64,000 nt of DNA from Nitrospira sp. (GCA_024760545.1 CP060502.1:186001-250000), one strand, 5' to 3'; counted from the first letter of the stretch, positions 1 to 9,669 are shown. The notes: generated by a model not told the origin, from the letters alone. A program made the numbers and translations.

Positions 1-503
1 AAAATTAATCCCTTGAGATATTCGCTTAGGTCGCCCTTTAGTTCTTCTCTCTTCGTGAAAATCTCTTGAACTGTGAATTTACGTTTGGCGAACTCAGGGT
101 CATTTTCGACAAGCCGCCTCATGTGGTTCTCAGAGGAAAGTGCGTAGTGGATAAAAGTTGAGGAGAGGTATGCTTCAACGGTGGCAACTACGTGTCCGAA
201 AAGCATGACTATCAAATTTTTCTCATGCCGTGGCATTACTGACTGTTTGAGGATTTCGAGAGTCGCTTCGATATTTTCATCAAATATTTCGAGACGACTT
301 TTCCCTTCTACACCCCAGTCGTCTTCGTAATGATCGTAGTCGCGCGCTTGATGTTCTCGATCAAACTTCTCTGATAGTACATCCCACCCCTCGGTATCCT
401 CATCTGCTTCTGAGTCATCTAGCCTTTCGCGTATCCACTTAGCCCTTTCTTCCCAGGCTTCATCCTCCATGCGCTCCATCCATCGTTGCTTCGCTAGGCC
501 CAC
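1..503 (-). CDS. Hypothetical protein, partial (runs off the window start), HEPN-like
   Basis: An open frame of 167 codons runs leftward from a GTG at 503-501 and is still open at base 1. The GTG is preceded by GGAGG with a 5-base spacer; an in-frame ATG lies at 479. The N-terminal part is acidic and rich in Trp, Glu and Asp. Around residues 100-155 there is a helical stretch with VVATVEAYLSSTF followed by VENDPEFAKRKFTVQEIF. This resembles the N-terminal halves of HEPN-like proteins seen near defence loci, but that is a weak resemblance from memory. The gene starts just next to an attC-like repeat, as does the Gabija module, so it may be another cassette-borne gene. No function is assigned. 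Confidence 0.55.
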   Translation of the reverse strand, partial: MGLAKQRWMERMEDEAWEERAKWIRERLDDSEADEDTEGWDVLSEKFDREHQARDYDHYEDDWGVEGKSRLEIFDENIEATLEILKQSVMPRHEKNLIVMLFGHVVATVEAYLSSTFIHYALSSENHMRRLVENDPEFAKRKFTVQEIFTKREELKGDLSEYLKGLI

Positions 504-527
504 AGAAACCTCCGAGAAACATACCTA

Positions 528-800
528 TGTTTAGGCCGATCCGCGTAAGAGCCGGATCTGCCGCTTTCTGTCCGTATAACACGCCCCTTTTATTCGCGAA
601 CAATACGCCTTACCCATTATCGTTTCAATGAGTTGCGGCTACGGAACCATTTTTTACGGGTTCTTATGCGGATCGGCGTAAGCCCCCTCCTTCCAGTAGC
701 GGTCGCTCGTGGACTTCTGCTTTGGGTCGGATGGCGGGGATCACAGAACGGCCAACTGCAGAAGTTTGGTACCGAGATCGCACCGCCGTCGTGCTGGAGC
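528..800. repeat. attC-like dispersed repeat, copy 1, with conserved tail
   Basis: The segment opens with TTTAGGCCGATCCGCGTAAG and its reverse complement recurs near 654-675 (GGGTTCTTATGCGGATCGGC), giving long inverted arms about 150 bases apart. It is followed by a tail (about 682-800) with GGTCGGATGGCGG and CCGAGATCGCACC. The same arms recur at 5015, 31268 and 34760, and the tail recurs at 31440 and 33640. The copy separates the Gabija genes from the leftmost gene. It looks like a large integron attC site, or a MITE of similar design. Confidence 0.7.
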
Positions 801-993
801 GTGTTGTTCGGATTCTTCTTGTCCCCAAGGGAGCAAAGGGTCAACCCATAATGGTATGCCGAGTTGTCACAGTGCCTCCCATCGAGGCACGGCTGCCTTC
901 CAGCCCGTCGTCACTCTCATTTATGAATAACCGACAGAACATGTTGACGCGAATGACAAGGACAAATCGGCACACCGGGAGCAGTGGCGGTTG

Positions 994-2784
994 CTACAGT
1001 GTCTCCCGCAGGTCGATTACGTGGAGATCGAGTGCCCGGAGATCGTCGGCGTTGATGGCAACATCCGTCGGTATGCAGAGGAAAAGACGATCGCGGGCGC
1101 GGCTCATGGCGACGTAGGTGAGGCGTTTCTCCTCATCTGCCGGGGCGGTCGAGGGTTGTGTGATATGCCGGACGCGGGCAGCATCCTCGAAATACACAGC
1201 GATGTTGTCCCCCTCGCTCCCTTTCGCCTGGTGAATGGTCCGCACATGACGCACCTCTTCTTGCAAACGAACCGATTCTGAGAGGTGTGCATACGGCGTG
1301 GCTTCTGCGAACGTCTTGAACTTCCCGGCCTTTGCAACGGTCAGGGTCACCGCCGGATACGCGGACGTGATGCAGGCTCCGCAGCGGACGTACGCCTCAA
1401 GCAGCGTACCGGCGAAAATGGTGGCGAAGTTGGACAGGAATTCCTGCAGCACGGTAACGGCGATTCCCTTCCGATGAACGTCGCTCAGGTCCGTGTCACA
1501 CTTTAGGGGCTTTCTCACCCGCCCTTTCCGTCCGATGATCCGAGCTGCTTCTCGGTGGGCAAGCGCGTACTGGCCGCGTTTCGCAAGTTCCGTCGCGGCA
1601 ATGACGTGCTCCATGAATCGGGCACGTGCGTCATCGGCATCGTAGAAGGACTCCCACGGCTCCACGGTTCCGGGCGCGAGGGCCGATCGCACGCGATGGG
1701 CATCCTTGTTCTTCCGCGTCAGCACGTGGAGGACGGCATCCGGCGGCAGGTCGGCACGAATGGCCGCGAGACTGCGGTCGACGTCGCCGATGCACACCGT
1801 CACGGGTTGCCCGTCGAGTTCGCGGAAGCAATGTTGCCGTAGACCGTCCGACCGCAGGTGGTCGAGAATCGAGATGATGCGGCGCGTGCTGCGGCGGTTG
1901 TGACACATTGTCACGTCGAGGTAATCGGGCAGCGAGAACGACAGGAACTGCTGCGGGTGGGCGTCGAGGAAACTGTAGATGGATTGTTCAGCATCACCGA
2001 TGACGCCGACCACCGTCCCTGCGCCGGCGAGCCACTGTACGACATGGGTCTGGATGGGCAGCGTATCCTGGAATTCGTCGATGAACAGGTAGCGGTAGCG
2101 CGCACTCAGGCACTGACAGACGAGTGGGTGCTCTTCGAGGATGCGGTGCGCGAAGTAGAGGATGTCCTCGTGATCGACAATGCCCCGGCTCCAGTATCGG
2201 CGTTTGTAGTCGATGAGGTTCGAGCTCGTGCAGATGGCGTTGAGTATCTTTCCCATGCGATCGAGCTTTCGCGGCCCAAGCGTCCAGACGCCGTCCACCG
2301 AACGCTGCCACACCAACTGCCCCAGCTTGTCATTGAGAATAGCTCGCTGCTCATCGAAGGTCTGCTGTAGGATCTTGGCCTGCCCAATGCTTCTTAGCCA
2401 TTCGTCGACGATAGTGTAGGACGGGTGGTGTTCATCGTGACCGTCGAGGGATGCGAACGCAACGAGCGGCTGGTCGTCACCATCCCGCAACAGGTGGAGG
2501 TACGGCCGGACGATGTTGCGGTAGAGGAAGCTGTGGATTGTCGAGGCATCCACCTGAGTAGCGGCCGAACCGAGTTGAGTGACAATCTCATGCACAGCGA
2601 CGTTCGTGTACGAGATGCACGCAATGCGGGACGCGGGAGAGAGCCGCTTGGATCTGGCAACGACCTGCTTGATGTGGTTCACAAGCCAGTACGTCTTACC
2701 GGCTCCCGGCCCAGCCATGACACGGAAATGACGTTCGATGTCGGTGAGGAATGTGCCGGAATCGATTTCCAGCTTCTCAGGCAT
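994..2784 (-). CDS. gajB: GajB-like UvrD/Rep-family helicase of a Gabija-type system
   Basis: This is a 596-residue SF1A helicase/ATPase. Visible motifs are Walker A GPGAGKT (25-31), motif II DEFQD (236-240), motif III GDAEQSIYSF, a TIHQAKGSEGDNI motif V and a final VAMSRARDRLFL motif VI. The start at 2784 is chosen because its ATG overlaps the end of the OLD-nuclease gene by 8 bases and has GGAG upstream; the open frame extends further but would lie inside that gene. An OLD-family nuclease directly followed by a UvrD-like helicase is the Gabija arrangement, in which GajB binds GajA and is thought to sense DNA ends or nucleotide depletion. It is somewhat longer than the canonical GajB of about 500 residues. 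Function is inferred from family and gene order. Confidence 0.85.
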   Translation of the reverse strand: MPEKLEIDSGTFLTDIERHFRVMAGPGAGKTYWLVNHIKQVVARSKRLSPASRIACISYTNVAVHEIVTQLGSAATQVDASTIHSFLYRNIVRPYLHLLRDGDDQPLVAFASLDGHDEHHPSYTIVDEWLRSIGQAKILQQTFDEQRAILNDKLGQLVWQRSVDGVWTLGPRKLDRMGKILNAICTSSNLIDYKRRYWSRGIVDHEDILYFAHRILEEHPLVCQCLSARYRYLFIDEFQDTLPIQTHVVQWLAGAGTVVGVIGDAEQSIYSFLDAHPQQFLSFSLPDYLDVTMCHNRRSTRRIISILDHLRSDGLRQHCFRELDGQPVTVCIGDVDRSLAAIRADLPPDAVLHVLTRKNKDAHRVRSALAPGTVEPWESFYDADDARARFMEHVIAATELAKRGQYALAHREAARIIGRKGRVRKPLKCDTDLSDVHRKGIAVTVLQEFLSNFATIFAGTLLEAYVRCGACITSAYPAVTLTVAKAGKFKTFAEATPYAHLSESVRLQEEVRHVRTIHQAKGSEGDNIAVYFEDAARVRHITQPSTAPADEEKRLTYVAMSRARDRLFLCIPTDVAINADDLRALDLHVIDLRETL

Positions 2785-4804
2785 GGGGAGTCTCCGGCGT
2801 ATCGAACACACAGGTCCAGTGAATGGCGTCTTTGATGTAATCCGGACACGCGAACGGCTTGCGGTCTGCTTCCGGCTTCGAGGCGTTCTCGCGGAGTTGC
2901 CGTTCCAGCACAAGGGCATGTTCCCCCTTGGCATCCTCGGCACAGAGCAGGTAGCAGGTCGCGAACCGATGCGTCGCTATGTCTGGACAAGCCGCCAGCG
3001 CATCAAGGGTATCGGATCCGTCCCCGGCGAGCAGGGATTGGAGGGGGGCCGGCACCGTTGCCGGAGTCTCCGCCAGGGCGCGAAGAGCCGCCTCATGCTC
3101 GCAAGACGGTGTGACGAGGAGGGGGAGTTGTGCGTTCGCCAAGGCCAAGTCGTACTCCAGCGTCTTGCTGCCGACGCAGATCTTGATATTCTCAGGCGAT
3201 CGGTTTCGCATGGTCTGTAAATTCGTGACGACGCCGGACACGTGGAAGTAGTCGTAGCCGGCGCAGTCTCGGTCCAGAGCGTACGGCCAGCATTTCTGAC
3301 GCCGCGCGTCCTTGTTCTTGACCTTGCGAGCCGGATCGGCGTCCACCATGCACGCAACGCGGCGACGCAGCGCATAGCGACGGAGAGGTTCGTCTTCCCC
3401 CGCGCCGAAGAGCGGCAGAAAGTGCTTGAAGGTCACGCCTCCTACAGCAATAACCGCGACATGGTGGGTTTCTATGGGACGGCTGATACATTGGGAAAGA
3501 CAGGGAACGAGCAGTTGTTCCGCGATCCCTTCCACGAAGATGATGCCCTTCGCGAACAGCATGTTGGATTTTGTCGCATCCAGGTACCGTTCAACGTAGT
3601 TGCGGGACGCTTTGCCTCCGGGACTCTCGCCGAAGACGCGGGCGGGATAGGCGACGTGGACGCCCCCATCGGCTTCGGAGAGGCTGAGGCAGATGATGGA
3701 TTCAAGCCCCGCGGCAGCCGTGATGTGCGTCGAATGGGTCGTAAGGAATACCTGCCGACTGGTCTTCTCAGGGGAGAGCCGCTTCTGGATGTACTTGAGT
3801 AGCTTGTACTGGAGCGACGGATGGAGGTGCGCTTCCGGCTCCTCGATGACGAGCATGGGGAAGAGGACCGCATTCTGGCCCCGCCGGGGCACCGACGTTT
3901 CGAACTGCAAACTGGCCAAGAGCAGGGAGATGTACACTAGGTTATTGTATCCGAGCCCGTTGTGGGTAGCGGGGACCGTGAACGCTGCACGTTTGATGTG
4001 GAGACGAAGAGCGGCAATGAAGTCGTCTTCGTCGATGGCGTCGCGCATGATGGGGGTTCCGCCGTCAGCCGCTCCCGTGTCCTTGACGAGTTGGAACAAT
4101 GCGTTCAGATTCATGCGCCCCGTGAGGTTGGTACGGGCTTCCTGCGTCAGGGTGCGGAAATGGCGACGACGTTCGAGAGTCTCGGCTTCGTCGGCATCAT
4201 GGTCGAGCACCTGTCGCAGCATCGTGCGCAGCAAGGGATTCGTGCCTGCGAACAGTTCGGATTCGACGTCACGGATCGCATCGACGGTGTGGCAGTCGAA
4301 TTTCGCCAGGGCGTCGGGCTCGGCGACGAGCCGGTTCTCCGGAAGCCCAGCGAAGATGCGGGCGACGTACTTGGGGATGAACTGCTCCAGGACGCGGAAG
4401 AATTGGTCGCGGTCGGGTGCCACCCCGCACGCCGCGATAAACGCCGGAACCTCTTCGTCTGGGAGGAAGAACTCGTAGGTGAGCTGCGCTTCCCAGGGGG
4501 CGTCCAACTTGGTGAGCCAGGTTGCTACGAGAGCTTTGTCGTCGATGGTATCGGCCGGTGACGATCGTAGGGTTGCGGCGACGGAGATCGCGGGGGCTTT
4601 CGTGAAGTCGGCGATGCCCTGGTGGAAATCGGGGAGATCGGGACGCAGTCGGCCGGAGCGGTCAAACACGAGCCGAAGAGCACATAGAAGGGCTGTCTTG
4701 CCCGCATTGTTCTCCCCAAGGATCACGTTGATCCCCGGTTGGAATTCGATCGTCGTTTTGCAGAAGCAGCGGAGATTGGTGATGGCGAGTTTGGCGATAT
4801 ACAT
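2777..4804 (-). CDS. gajA: GajA-like OLD-family ATPase/TOPRIM nuclease of a Gabija-type system
   Basis: The 675-residue product has an N-terminal ABC-type ATPase domain with Walker A GENNAGKT (30-37), Walker B VIEEPEAHLHP (acidic pair at 321-322) and a switch motif TTHSTHI. The C-terminal TOPRIM domain shows the conserved Glu in FVEGIAEQLL (about 425) and the DAD motif (488-490). Family knowledge: class 2 OLD nucleases paired with a UvrD helicase form Gabija, a complex that nicks DNA and is inhibited by ATP/NTP. ATG 4804 has a GGA-containing leader. It is the first gene of the two-gene unit and overlaps gajB. Flanking attC-like repeats at 528 and 5015 suggest the unit moved as a cassette. A plain overcoming-lysogenization-defect nuclease is the alternative, but the partner helicase argues against it. 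Confidence 0.86.
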   Translation of the reverse strand: MYIAKLAITNLRCFCKTTIEFQPGINVILGENNAGKTALLCALRLVFDRSGRLRPDLPDFHQGIADFTKAPAISVAATLRSSPADTIDDKALVATWLTKLDAPWEAQLTYEFFLPDEEVPAFIAACGVAPDRDQFFRVLEQFIPKYVARIFAGLPENRLVAEPDALAKFDCHTVDAIRDVESELFAGTNPLLRTMLRQVLDHDADEAETLERRRHFRTLTQEARTNLTGRMNLNALFQLVKDTGAADGGTPIMRDAIDEDDFIAALRLHIKRAAFTVPATHNGLGYNNLVYISLLLASLQFETSVPRRGQNAVLFPMLVIEEPEAHLHPSLQYKLLKYIQKRLSPEKTSRQVFLTTHSTHITAAAGLESIICLSLSEADGGVHVAYPARVFGESPGGKASRNYVERYLDATKSNMLFAKGIIFVEGIAEQLLVPCLSQCISRPIETHHVAVIAVGGVTFKHFLPLFGAGEDEPLRRYALRRRVACMVDADPARKVKNKDARRQKCWPYALDRDCAGYDYFHVSGVVTNLQTMRNRSPENIKICVGSKTLEYDLALANAQLPLLVTPSCEHEAALRALAETPATVPAPLQSLLAGDGSDTLDALAACPDIATHRFATCYLLCAEDAKGEHALVLERQLRENASKPEADRKPFACPDYIKDAIHWTCVFDTPETPHA

Positions 4805-5014
4805 ATGTATCCTGCATTGAACGAGGGACTATAACTAGTTGCGGCACTACGTCAGGAGCGATTTATCTGGCTTCTCGCCTGGGTAGTCCCGCGCAAGTAA
4901 ACATAACCCGTCAGGAAGTCCGAATTTACGGCTTTGCCGCAATAGGCGGAACAGACAGACCTACAGTGGTAATGCTTGTCAATTCGTTGTTCTCCGGCCT
5001 TGTTTGTGCCGAAA

Positions 5015-5215
5015 TATGTTTATACCGAGCTGTATAAGAACCGGATTTGCCAATTTTACCCATATAACACGCCACTACTTTGCGTGAAGAATACGCCGTG
5101 CTCGTTGTCGTTTCAACGAGTTGCGCCGGTGAGACCATGGATTACGGGCTCTTATGCGGATCGGCGTAAGCCCCCCTCTGATAGCGGTCAGTCGTGTACG
5201 TCTGATTAGGGTCGA
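5015..5215. repeat. attC-like dispersed repeat, copy 2
   Basis: This copy is diverged at its left arm (TATGTTTATACCGAGCTGTA) but well conserved at its right arm (CTCTTATGCGGATCGGCGTA, about 5150-5169). It is followed by the start of the tail (TAGCGGTCAGTCGTGTACGT). The inner segment ATAACACGCC...GTCGTTTCAACGAGTTGCG matches copy 1. It lies about 200 bases upstream of gajA, so the Gabija pair is bracketed by copies in the same orientation. Confidence 0.7.
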
Positions 5216-5513
5216 GACTTGCCGGTCACCGAGCATGTGTTCTGACACTACCTGTCCGATCAAATCCAAATTTTTACACCTCATCACGCCCCTCACTCGC
5301 CCCCCCATCTGTCTCTCCAAGACCCGCCCGAGCCATACTACCCCCACAGCCTCCGAGCCAAACCCAGCGCCGCGCCGACTAGGCCTCGCTTCGCTCCGCC
5401 TCCTATGACAGGCATCGTCCCGTCTGCAAGGCAGGCCCATCAATCAGGCGCTCGATGCGAGCGCAGGCTCAATGTTCAGTGATAACTGATAGACAGGCCA
5501 TAAGGAGGCTGCT
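5216..5513 (+). promoter_or_regulatory. Leader of the long rightward gene series, with hairpin
   Basis: There is no convincing gene in this 300-base stretch. It contains a perfect hairpin GCGCTC-gatgc-GAGCGC at 5448-5464, and ends in AAGGAGG placed 6 bases before the helicase ATG. It is the only sizeable gap ahead of the rightward series and therefore the likely home of its promoter; no confident -35/-10 pair was found. Confidence 0.35.
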
Positions 5514-7961
5514 ATGCCGGAGACATTCCAGCGTGGGGTGTCCGTTCCCGCATCCTTGCACGACCTGATTCACTCACTCCGTAACGCCATTCGCGATGAA
5601 CTCCACTGCCGACAAAGTACCAACCAAGGACGCCCCCTGAGCGTCCCTCTCCTCGACGGCCGGGTCCAAGGCCGATACGGCCGGCACCAACGCGTGACTT
5701 TCCGAACCACCACGTTTCCCCTCAGTGGCGCCTTGGATGACACCCAAGGCGAACTGATTATCGACGGGCAACCCCATCCCTGCGTGATCCTCGGCCTGTC
5801 GGTCGATCAACTCACCTTATCCTTGATCGCTGATCTTCAACCGGAGATTCCTCAAGCCCGACTCACTATCGATCGCATTCGTCTGTTGCTGGCTCTCGAT
5901 AAGCGACTGGCAGCCATTCAAGCCCACCCACAGGACTATCTCACCGAACTCGCCTTGAAGTGTTTTACCCCGTCCTCGCGCCCCACCCCCCTGGCCGATC
6001 GACTCGATATTGCCCCAGACCCATCCCTCAACCCGGAACAATTCACCGCCCTGGTCCGCGCGCTCACACATGACTTTCTCTATCTCTGGGGACCTCCCGG
6101 GACAGGGAAAACCCAGGTGATCGGCGCTGTCACACGCCTGGCCATGGAGCGTGGCGACCGCGTCTTGATTTGTTCCAACACCAATACCGCCGTAGACGAA
6201 GCTCTTGAGGCCGTGCTCCGAAGCACGCCCACAACGTCACCAGGTCAAATTGTCCGCTATGGACTGGCCGCCGACGATGCCCCTGCGCCATTACATGCCG
6301 TCACGATGGAACACCTCGCGGCTCAGGAGACCGCCGCATTGGCGCACACCTTGGCTCAGCTCCAACAACAGGCTGCCCCGATTCAAGAAGAAACAGCACG
6401 ACTCGAATCCCTCCGACAGCTCCATGACGACCTTACCGCATCCGAAGAACATGCTCAGACTCTTCACGCCCAACTCGCGGCACTCCAGCATGACATCACC
6501 ACCCTCCGCCAGACACAGGACGACAGTCACGCCGCGGTTACACGATATACCGACGAACTCCACCAATATTGGACTGCCTCCCGGTGGCGACGGCTCTTTC
6601 TCCGACGTCAAAGCACCATTCAAGCCGATCTCTTTGATGCCCAACTCATCGAATCCGACTGTGCCGAAGATCTCCTCCAATTGACGGCCCAATTGGACAC
6701 CCTCCAACAACGCATCACCGACACCCTCGAAGCCAAACGATTCCTTGCCCAACGCTTGACGTCCCAACTCGGTACCCGTTCCATCGCCGATCTGCCTCAG
6801 TTACTGGCCTCCCACCAAGCTCAGGCCATCCGCCTCCATCAGGACATCACCGAACTCCAACATCAAATCGCCACCGTCGAGCGAAGAATCCTCCAACACT
6901 GTACGGTGCTTGCCACCACGATCACGCGCACCTACACCGCCCCAGTCCTTGAACACGAACGGTTTGATCTCGTCATCATCGACGAGGGCTCAACGGCCAC
7001 GCCCCCAGCCCTCTTTGCCTCGCTCTGCCTCGCCCGCCGGCAAGTGTTGATCGTCGGCGATTTCTTTCAACTGTCCCCGATCGCAGAATCTCAGACCCTC
7101 ACTGCCAAACAATGGCTGGCCACCGACATCTACGGCTTGACAGGCATCAAGAACGACAACGACCCACGAGTCGCCGCGTTAACCACGCAATATCGGATGC
7201 ACCCCGACATCGCCACCCTGGCTGCCAAGCTGTATCAACGGGCCGGGCTGTCTTATCGCACTGATCGTCACATTCGTACCGCCCGGCAAACGATCGTCGA
7301 GCAATCCCCGGCGCCGGGAAAAGCCTTAGTCTTCGTCGATACCAGTGATGCGCAACCCTGGGTCGATAAGGACCATAAAGGATCGCCTTCCAACCACTAC
7401 CATGCCACCGTGGCCGTAGCCCTGGCGCAGCAAGCCCTCCGTCTTCCATCCAGTACACAGCCGACGGTCAGCATCATTGCCCCGTACCGCAACCAGGTCC
7501 GACAGCTTCAGGATCTCATCAGTCAAGCCGACCTCAGCGATCGTGTACACGTCGGCACGATTCACAGTGTACAAGGGCAACAGAGTGACATCGTGATCTT
7601 TGATACCACCGTCACAGGGAATCTGACGAAAACCATGCTCGGCCGGTGTGAATCGGACCGTTCTCCCTCCAAACTCATCAACGTCGCGTTCACCCGTGCC
7701 AAAAGCAAACTCATCATCATTGGCCATCGGCCCTCCATCACCACACTGAGCAACCACCCCGATAGTTTGCTGTGGGAAGCCTTACAGACCACCGACCTCC
7801 AAGGGGGCGTCATGTTGTCACACGGTATTCTGCACCCTGTTCCCGTCGCCTCAGGATGGTCTACCCCACCGGAGCCACGGCCAACGCCCATCACGCCAGG
7901 ACCTGTCCGCTCACGCGGAAACCGCCTCTACCTCATCCGGCGTAATCCGGGATCCGCGTAA
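5514..7961 (+). CDS. Superfamily 1B (Upf1-like, AAA_11/AAA_12) DNA/RNA helicase
   Basis: The 815-residue protein shows the full SF1B motif set: Walker A GPPGTGKT (193-200), Ia CSNTNTAVDEAL, II VIIDEGSTATPPALF, III LIVGDFFQLSPI, IV SIIAPYRNQV, V TIHSVQGQQSDIVIFDT and VI NVAFTRAKSKLIIIGH. Between Ia and II lies a Gln/Leu-rich coiled coil of roughly 200 residues, as in Upf1/Dna2-like helicases that carry an inserted stalk. The N-terminal 150 residues form a separate beta-rich domain. ATG 5514 follows AAGGAGG. It opens the rightward gene series and could act in plasmid DNA processing or as a stand-alone defence helicase. The substrate cannot be read from the sequence. Confidence 0.85.
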   Translation: MPETFQRGVSVPASLHDLIHSLRNAIRDELHCRQSTNQGRPLSVPLLDGRVQGRYGRHQRVTFRTTTFPLSGALDDTQGELIIDGQPHPCVILGLSVDQLTLSLIADLQPEIPQARLTIDRIRLLLALDKRLAAIQAHPQDYLTELALKCFTPSSRPTPLADRLDIAPDPSLNPEQFTALVRALTHDFLYLWGPPGTGKTQVIGAVTRLAMERGDRVLICSNTNTAVDEALEAVLRSTPTTSPGQIVRYGLAADDAPAPLHAVTMEHLAAQETAALAHTLAQLQQQAAPIQEETARLESLRQLHDDLTASEEHAQTLHAQLAALQHDITTLRQTQDDSHAAVTRYTDELHQYWTASRWRRLFLRRQSTIQADLFDAQLIESDCAEDLLQLTAQLDTLQQRITDTLEAKRFLAQRLTSQLGTRSIADLPQLLASHQAQAIRLHQDITELQHQIATVERRILQHCTVLATTITRTYTAPVLEHERFDLVIIDEGSTATPPALFASLCLARRQVLIVGDFFQLSPIAESQTLTAKQWLATDIYGLTGIKNDNDPRVAALTTQYRMHPDIATLAAKLYQRAGLSYRTDRHIRTARQTIVEQSPAPGKALVFVDTSDAQPWVDKDHKGSPSNHYHATVAVALAQQALRLPSSTQPTVSIIAPYRNQVRQLQDLISQADLSDRVHVGTIHSVQGQQSDIVIFDTTVTGNLTKTMLGRCESDRSPSKLINVAFTRAKSKLIIIGHRPSITTLSNHPDSLLWEALQTTDLQGGVMLSHGILHPVPVASGWSTPPEPRPTPITPGPVRSRGNRLYLIRRNPGSA

Positions 7962-8006
7962 GGACATCAAGGTCACACCTCACTCACCAGTCGGCGAACG
8001 TAATAG

Positions 8007-8816
8007 ATGAACATGACCAAGGAATTCCTCGCACTGCTCACTCAAGATCCCCAGGCAGCCCAACGCCAGATCATGGAGGATCCCTCGTCCTCCTACTGGA
8101 TAAAACAGGCCATCGTCGATCTCTGTCGTCGAGACCCCCTGGATGTCCTCTATGAAATGGACCTCCTCTTGAACCTTTTCGAAGCCATTAACGATCGACT
8201 CCTTGGGTTTACCCCCCACCCTCAGTCCCGTATCAGGCAGATCGTCACCGCCCCCGACAGCCAGCCTGACTCCGAGGAGCTCTTCGACCAATATCCCGGC
8301 GAAATCGAAATCGGTGGCATCCTCGATCGTCTGTTCCTGCCCGAATTCCTCACCACCCTCCAAGGCGCGTCGGTCTGTCTCGGTTGGAACTCTGACCTCT
8401 TTGCGCCCGATTCAGAGCAGCAACTCCTGCAAGCACTGGATCGCTCTCATCACTTGCACTTCTACAACAGTCTTGCACTGGAGGGGGAGTTTGATCTGCT
8501 CGAAACCTGGCTGGTCCAACATCAATTGCCATTCCGTCGTACGTCCAAAGGGTCCACCCTCTACCAAGCTGAACGCGTCGAATTCCGAAGAGGTCTCACC
8601 ACACCTCAGTGCATGACGATCGATGGAAGCGGACAAGACCTGATTGCGCGCGACGAACTCCGAGCCGTCTATCGCTATCTCAAAGAAGGGCGACCGGACG
8701 ATGCCACTGTACGGCTTGAACAAGTCATGGGCGTGTCCCTTCAACCGTTACCGCCATTCCAGATCGCCAACACCGTCCCTTGCGAACCCGGCACGATGAT
8801 GCATCTCACCTCATAG
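8007..8816 (+). CDS. Hypothetical protein
   Basis: A 269-residue soluble, acidic protein with no recognised motif. The N-terminal half is helical (DLCRRDPLDVLYEMDLLLNLF) and the C-terminal half mixes strand and helix around LQALDRSHHLHFYNSLALE. No Shine-Dalgarno is evident; a CGTAATAG heptamer motif (7999-8006) directly abuts the ATG, and a second in-frame ATG lies at 8013, which may be the true start. Codon use matches the neighbours and the frame is intact, so it is a real gene. I do not recognise its family. Confidence 0.6.
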   Translation: MNMTKEFLALLTQDPQAAQRQIMEDPSSSYWIKQAIVDLCRRDPLDVLYEMDLLLNLFEAINDRLLGFTPHPQSRIRQIVTAPDSQPDSEELFDQYPGEIEIGGILDRLFLPEFLTTLQGASVCLGWNSDLFAPDSEQQLLQALDRSHHLHFYNSLALEGEFDLLETWLVQHQLPFRRTSKGSTLYQAERVEFRRGLTTPQCMTIDGSGQDLIARDELRAVYRYLKEGRPDDATVRLEQVMGVSLQPLPPFQIANTVPCEPGTMMHLTS

Positions 8817-8904
8817 CCTCTGACCGAATCCAGGCGGCGGCTGCATGCCGCCGCAGCTCGCTGTGTGAGCGCCTCGTCGATCACGACACCATAGGAGCTC
8901 CTTC

Positions 8905-9669
8905 ATGCGTCGATCACAACCTCCCTCACGGTGGACCACCATCTCCACACAACCCATCGGACCGTCCGACAAGCACGAACGCTGGGAGATGGATCGCGGC
9001 GCCATCCCGGGCGAACCCCTGTGTTCGCTCGACATTCCCTGTAACGCCTATCAATATGCCTCCGCGACCATCACAGCGCTGGACGACACCGGATCAGACG
9101 ACACCCGGTATCTTGCGACCGTCCACACTCCACGACCGGGCCTATCCCCTGATCTCCATACCTGTGAGTTTGAGACACTGGTAGCCGCTCAAGCCTGGGC
9201 TGAAGCCCACGCCGCCGTACCGGTACATCCGCTCCCCATCACCATTCAATGCGAAGAAGCGATTCGCCGACACTATCGGCCCCAGCTCGGCGAAGTTCTG
9301 ATCTCAATTCGAGAACCTGGCACCCCACCTCTCGTGCCGGCCTACACCTTTCACGCCATCTTTCATCTCGCAGCGTGGGATATTCCCTATCGTATTCGTG
9401 ATGCACACAGAGATTTACACCCGCTCAGACACGAGGAGGCAAAGGCCCTTCTGGACTTTATCCTGCAACAGCGCAATGCCATGACCAAACTCACTATCCA
9501 CTGCCATGTGGGTGTCAGTAGGAGTCCGGCAGTGGCCATCGCTTTGGCTGAATGGCTCGACACCACCCCTCACATCTATGGCCTCATCAGCGCCTACCCA
9601 CTCTTCAACCGTCAGCTCTACCGCACCCTCTGTCAGGTCGCCATGAATCACGGGCTCATACCGAGCTGA
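8905..9669 (+). CDS. Dual-specificity/tyrosine phosphatase-like protein
   Basis: The 254-residue product carries a clear CX5R phosphatase signature, HCHVGVSRS, with Cys200 as the candidate nucleophile and the Arg six residues later. The following SPAVAIALAEWL helix is typical of cysteine-dependent dual-specificity phosphatases. An upstream WDIP segment could supply the general acid. The N-terminal 110 residues look like an extra domain of unknown role. AGGAG lies 7 bases before ATG 8905. Family members act on phosphoproteins, RNA 5' ends or small phosphorylated molecules; which applies here cannot be said. It sits among other enzymes with possible nucleotide or signalling roles. Confidence 0.7.
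   Translation: MRRSQPPSRWTTISTQPIGPSDKHERWEMDRGAIPGEPLCSLDIPCNAYQYASATITALDDTGSDDTRYLATVHTPRPGLSPDLHTCEFETLVAAQAWAEAHAAVPVHPLPITIQCEEAIRRHYRPQLGEVLISIREPGTPPLVPAYTFHAIFHLAAWDIPYRIRDAHRDLHPLRHEEAKALLDFILQQRNAMTKLTIHCHVGVSRSPAVAIALAEWLDTTPHIYGLISAYPLFNRQLYRTLCQVAMNHGLIPS

Noticed and set aside
722-1117. Rightward open frame of 131 codons
   Set aside because: It runs through the repeat tail and the end of gajB on the other strand, has no ribosome site, and its composition is that of an antisense shadow.
2784-2943. N-terminal extension of the helicase frame to 2943
   Set aside because: The extra 53 residues are Arg/Pro-rich, lie fully inside gajA, and the ATG at 2784 has a ribosome site and a natural overlap.
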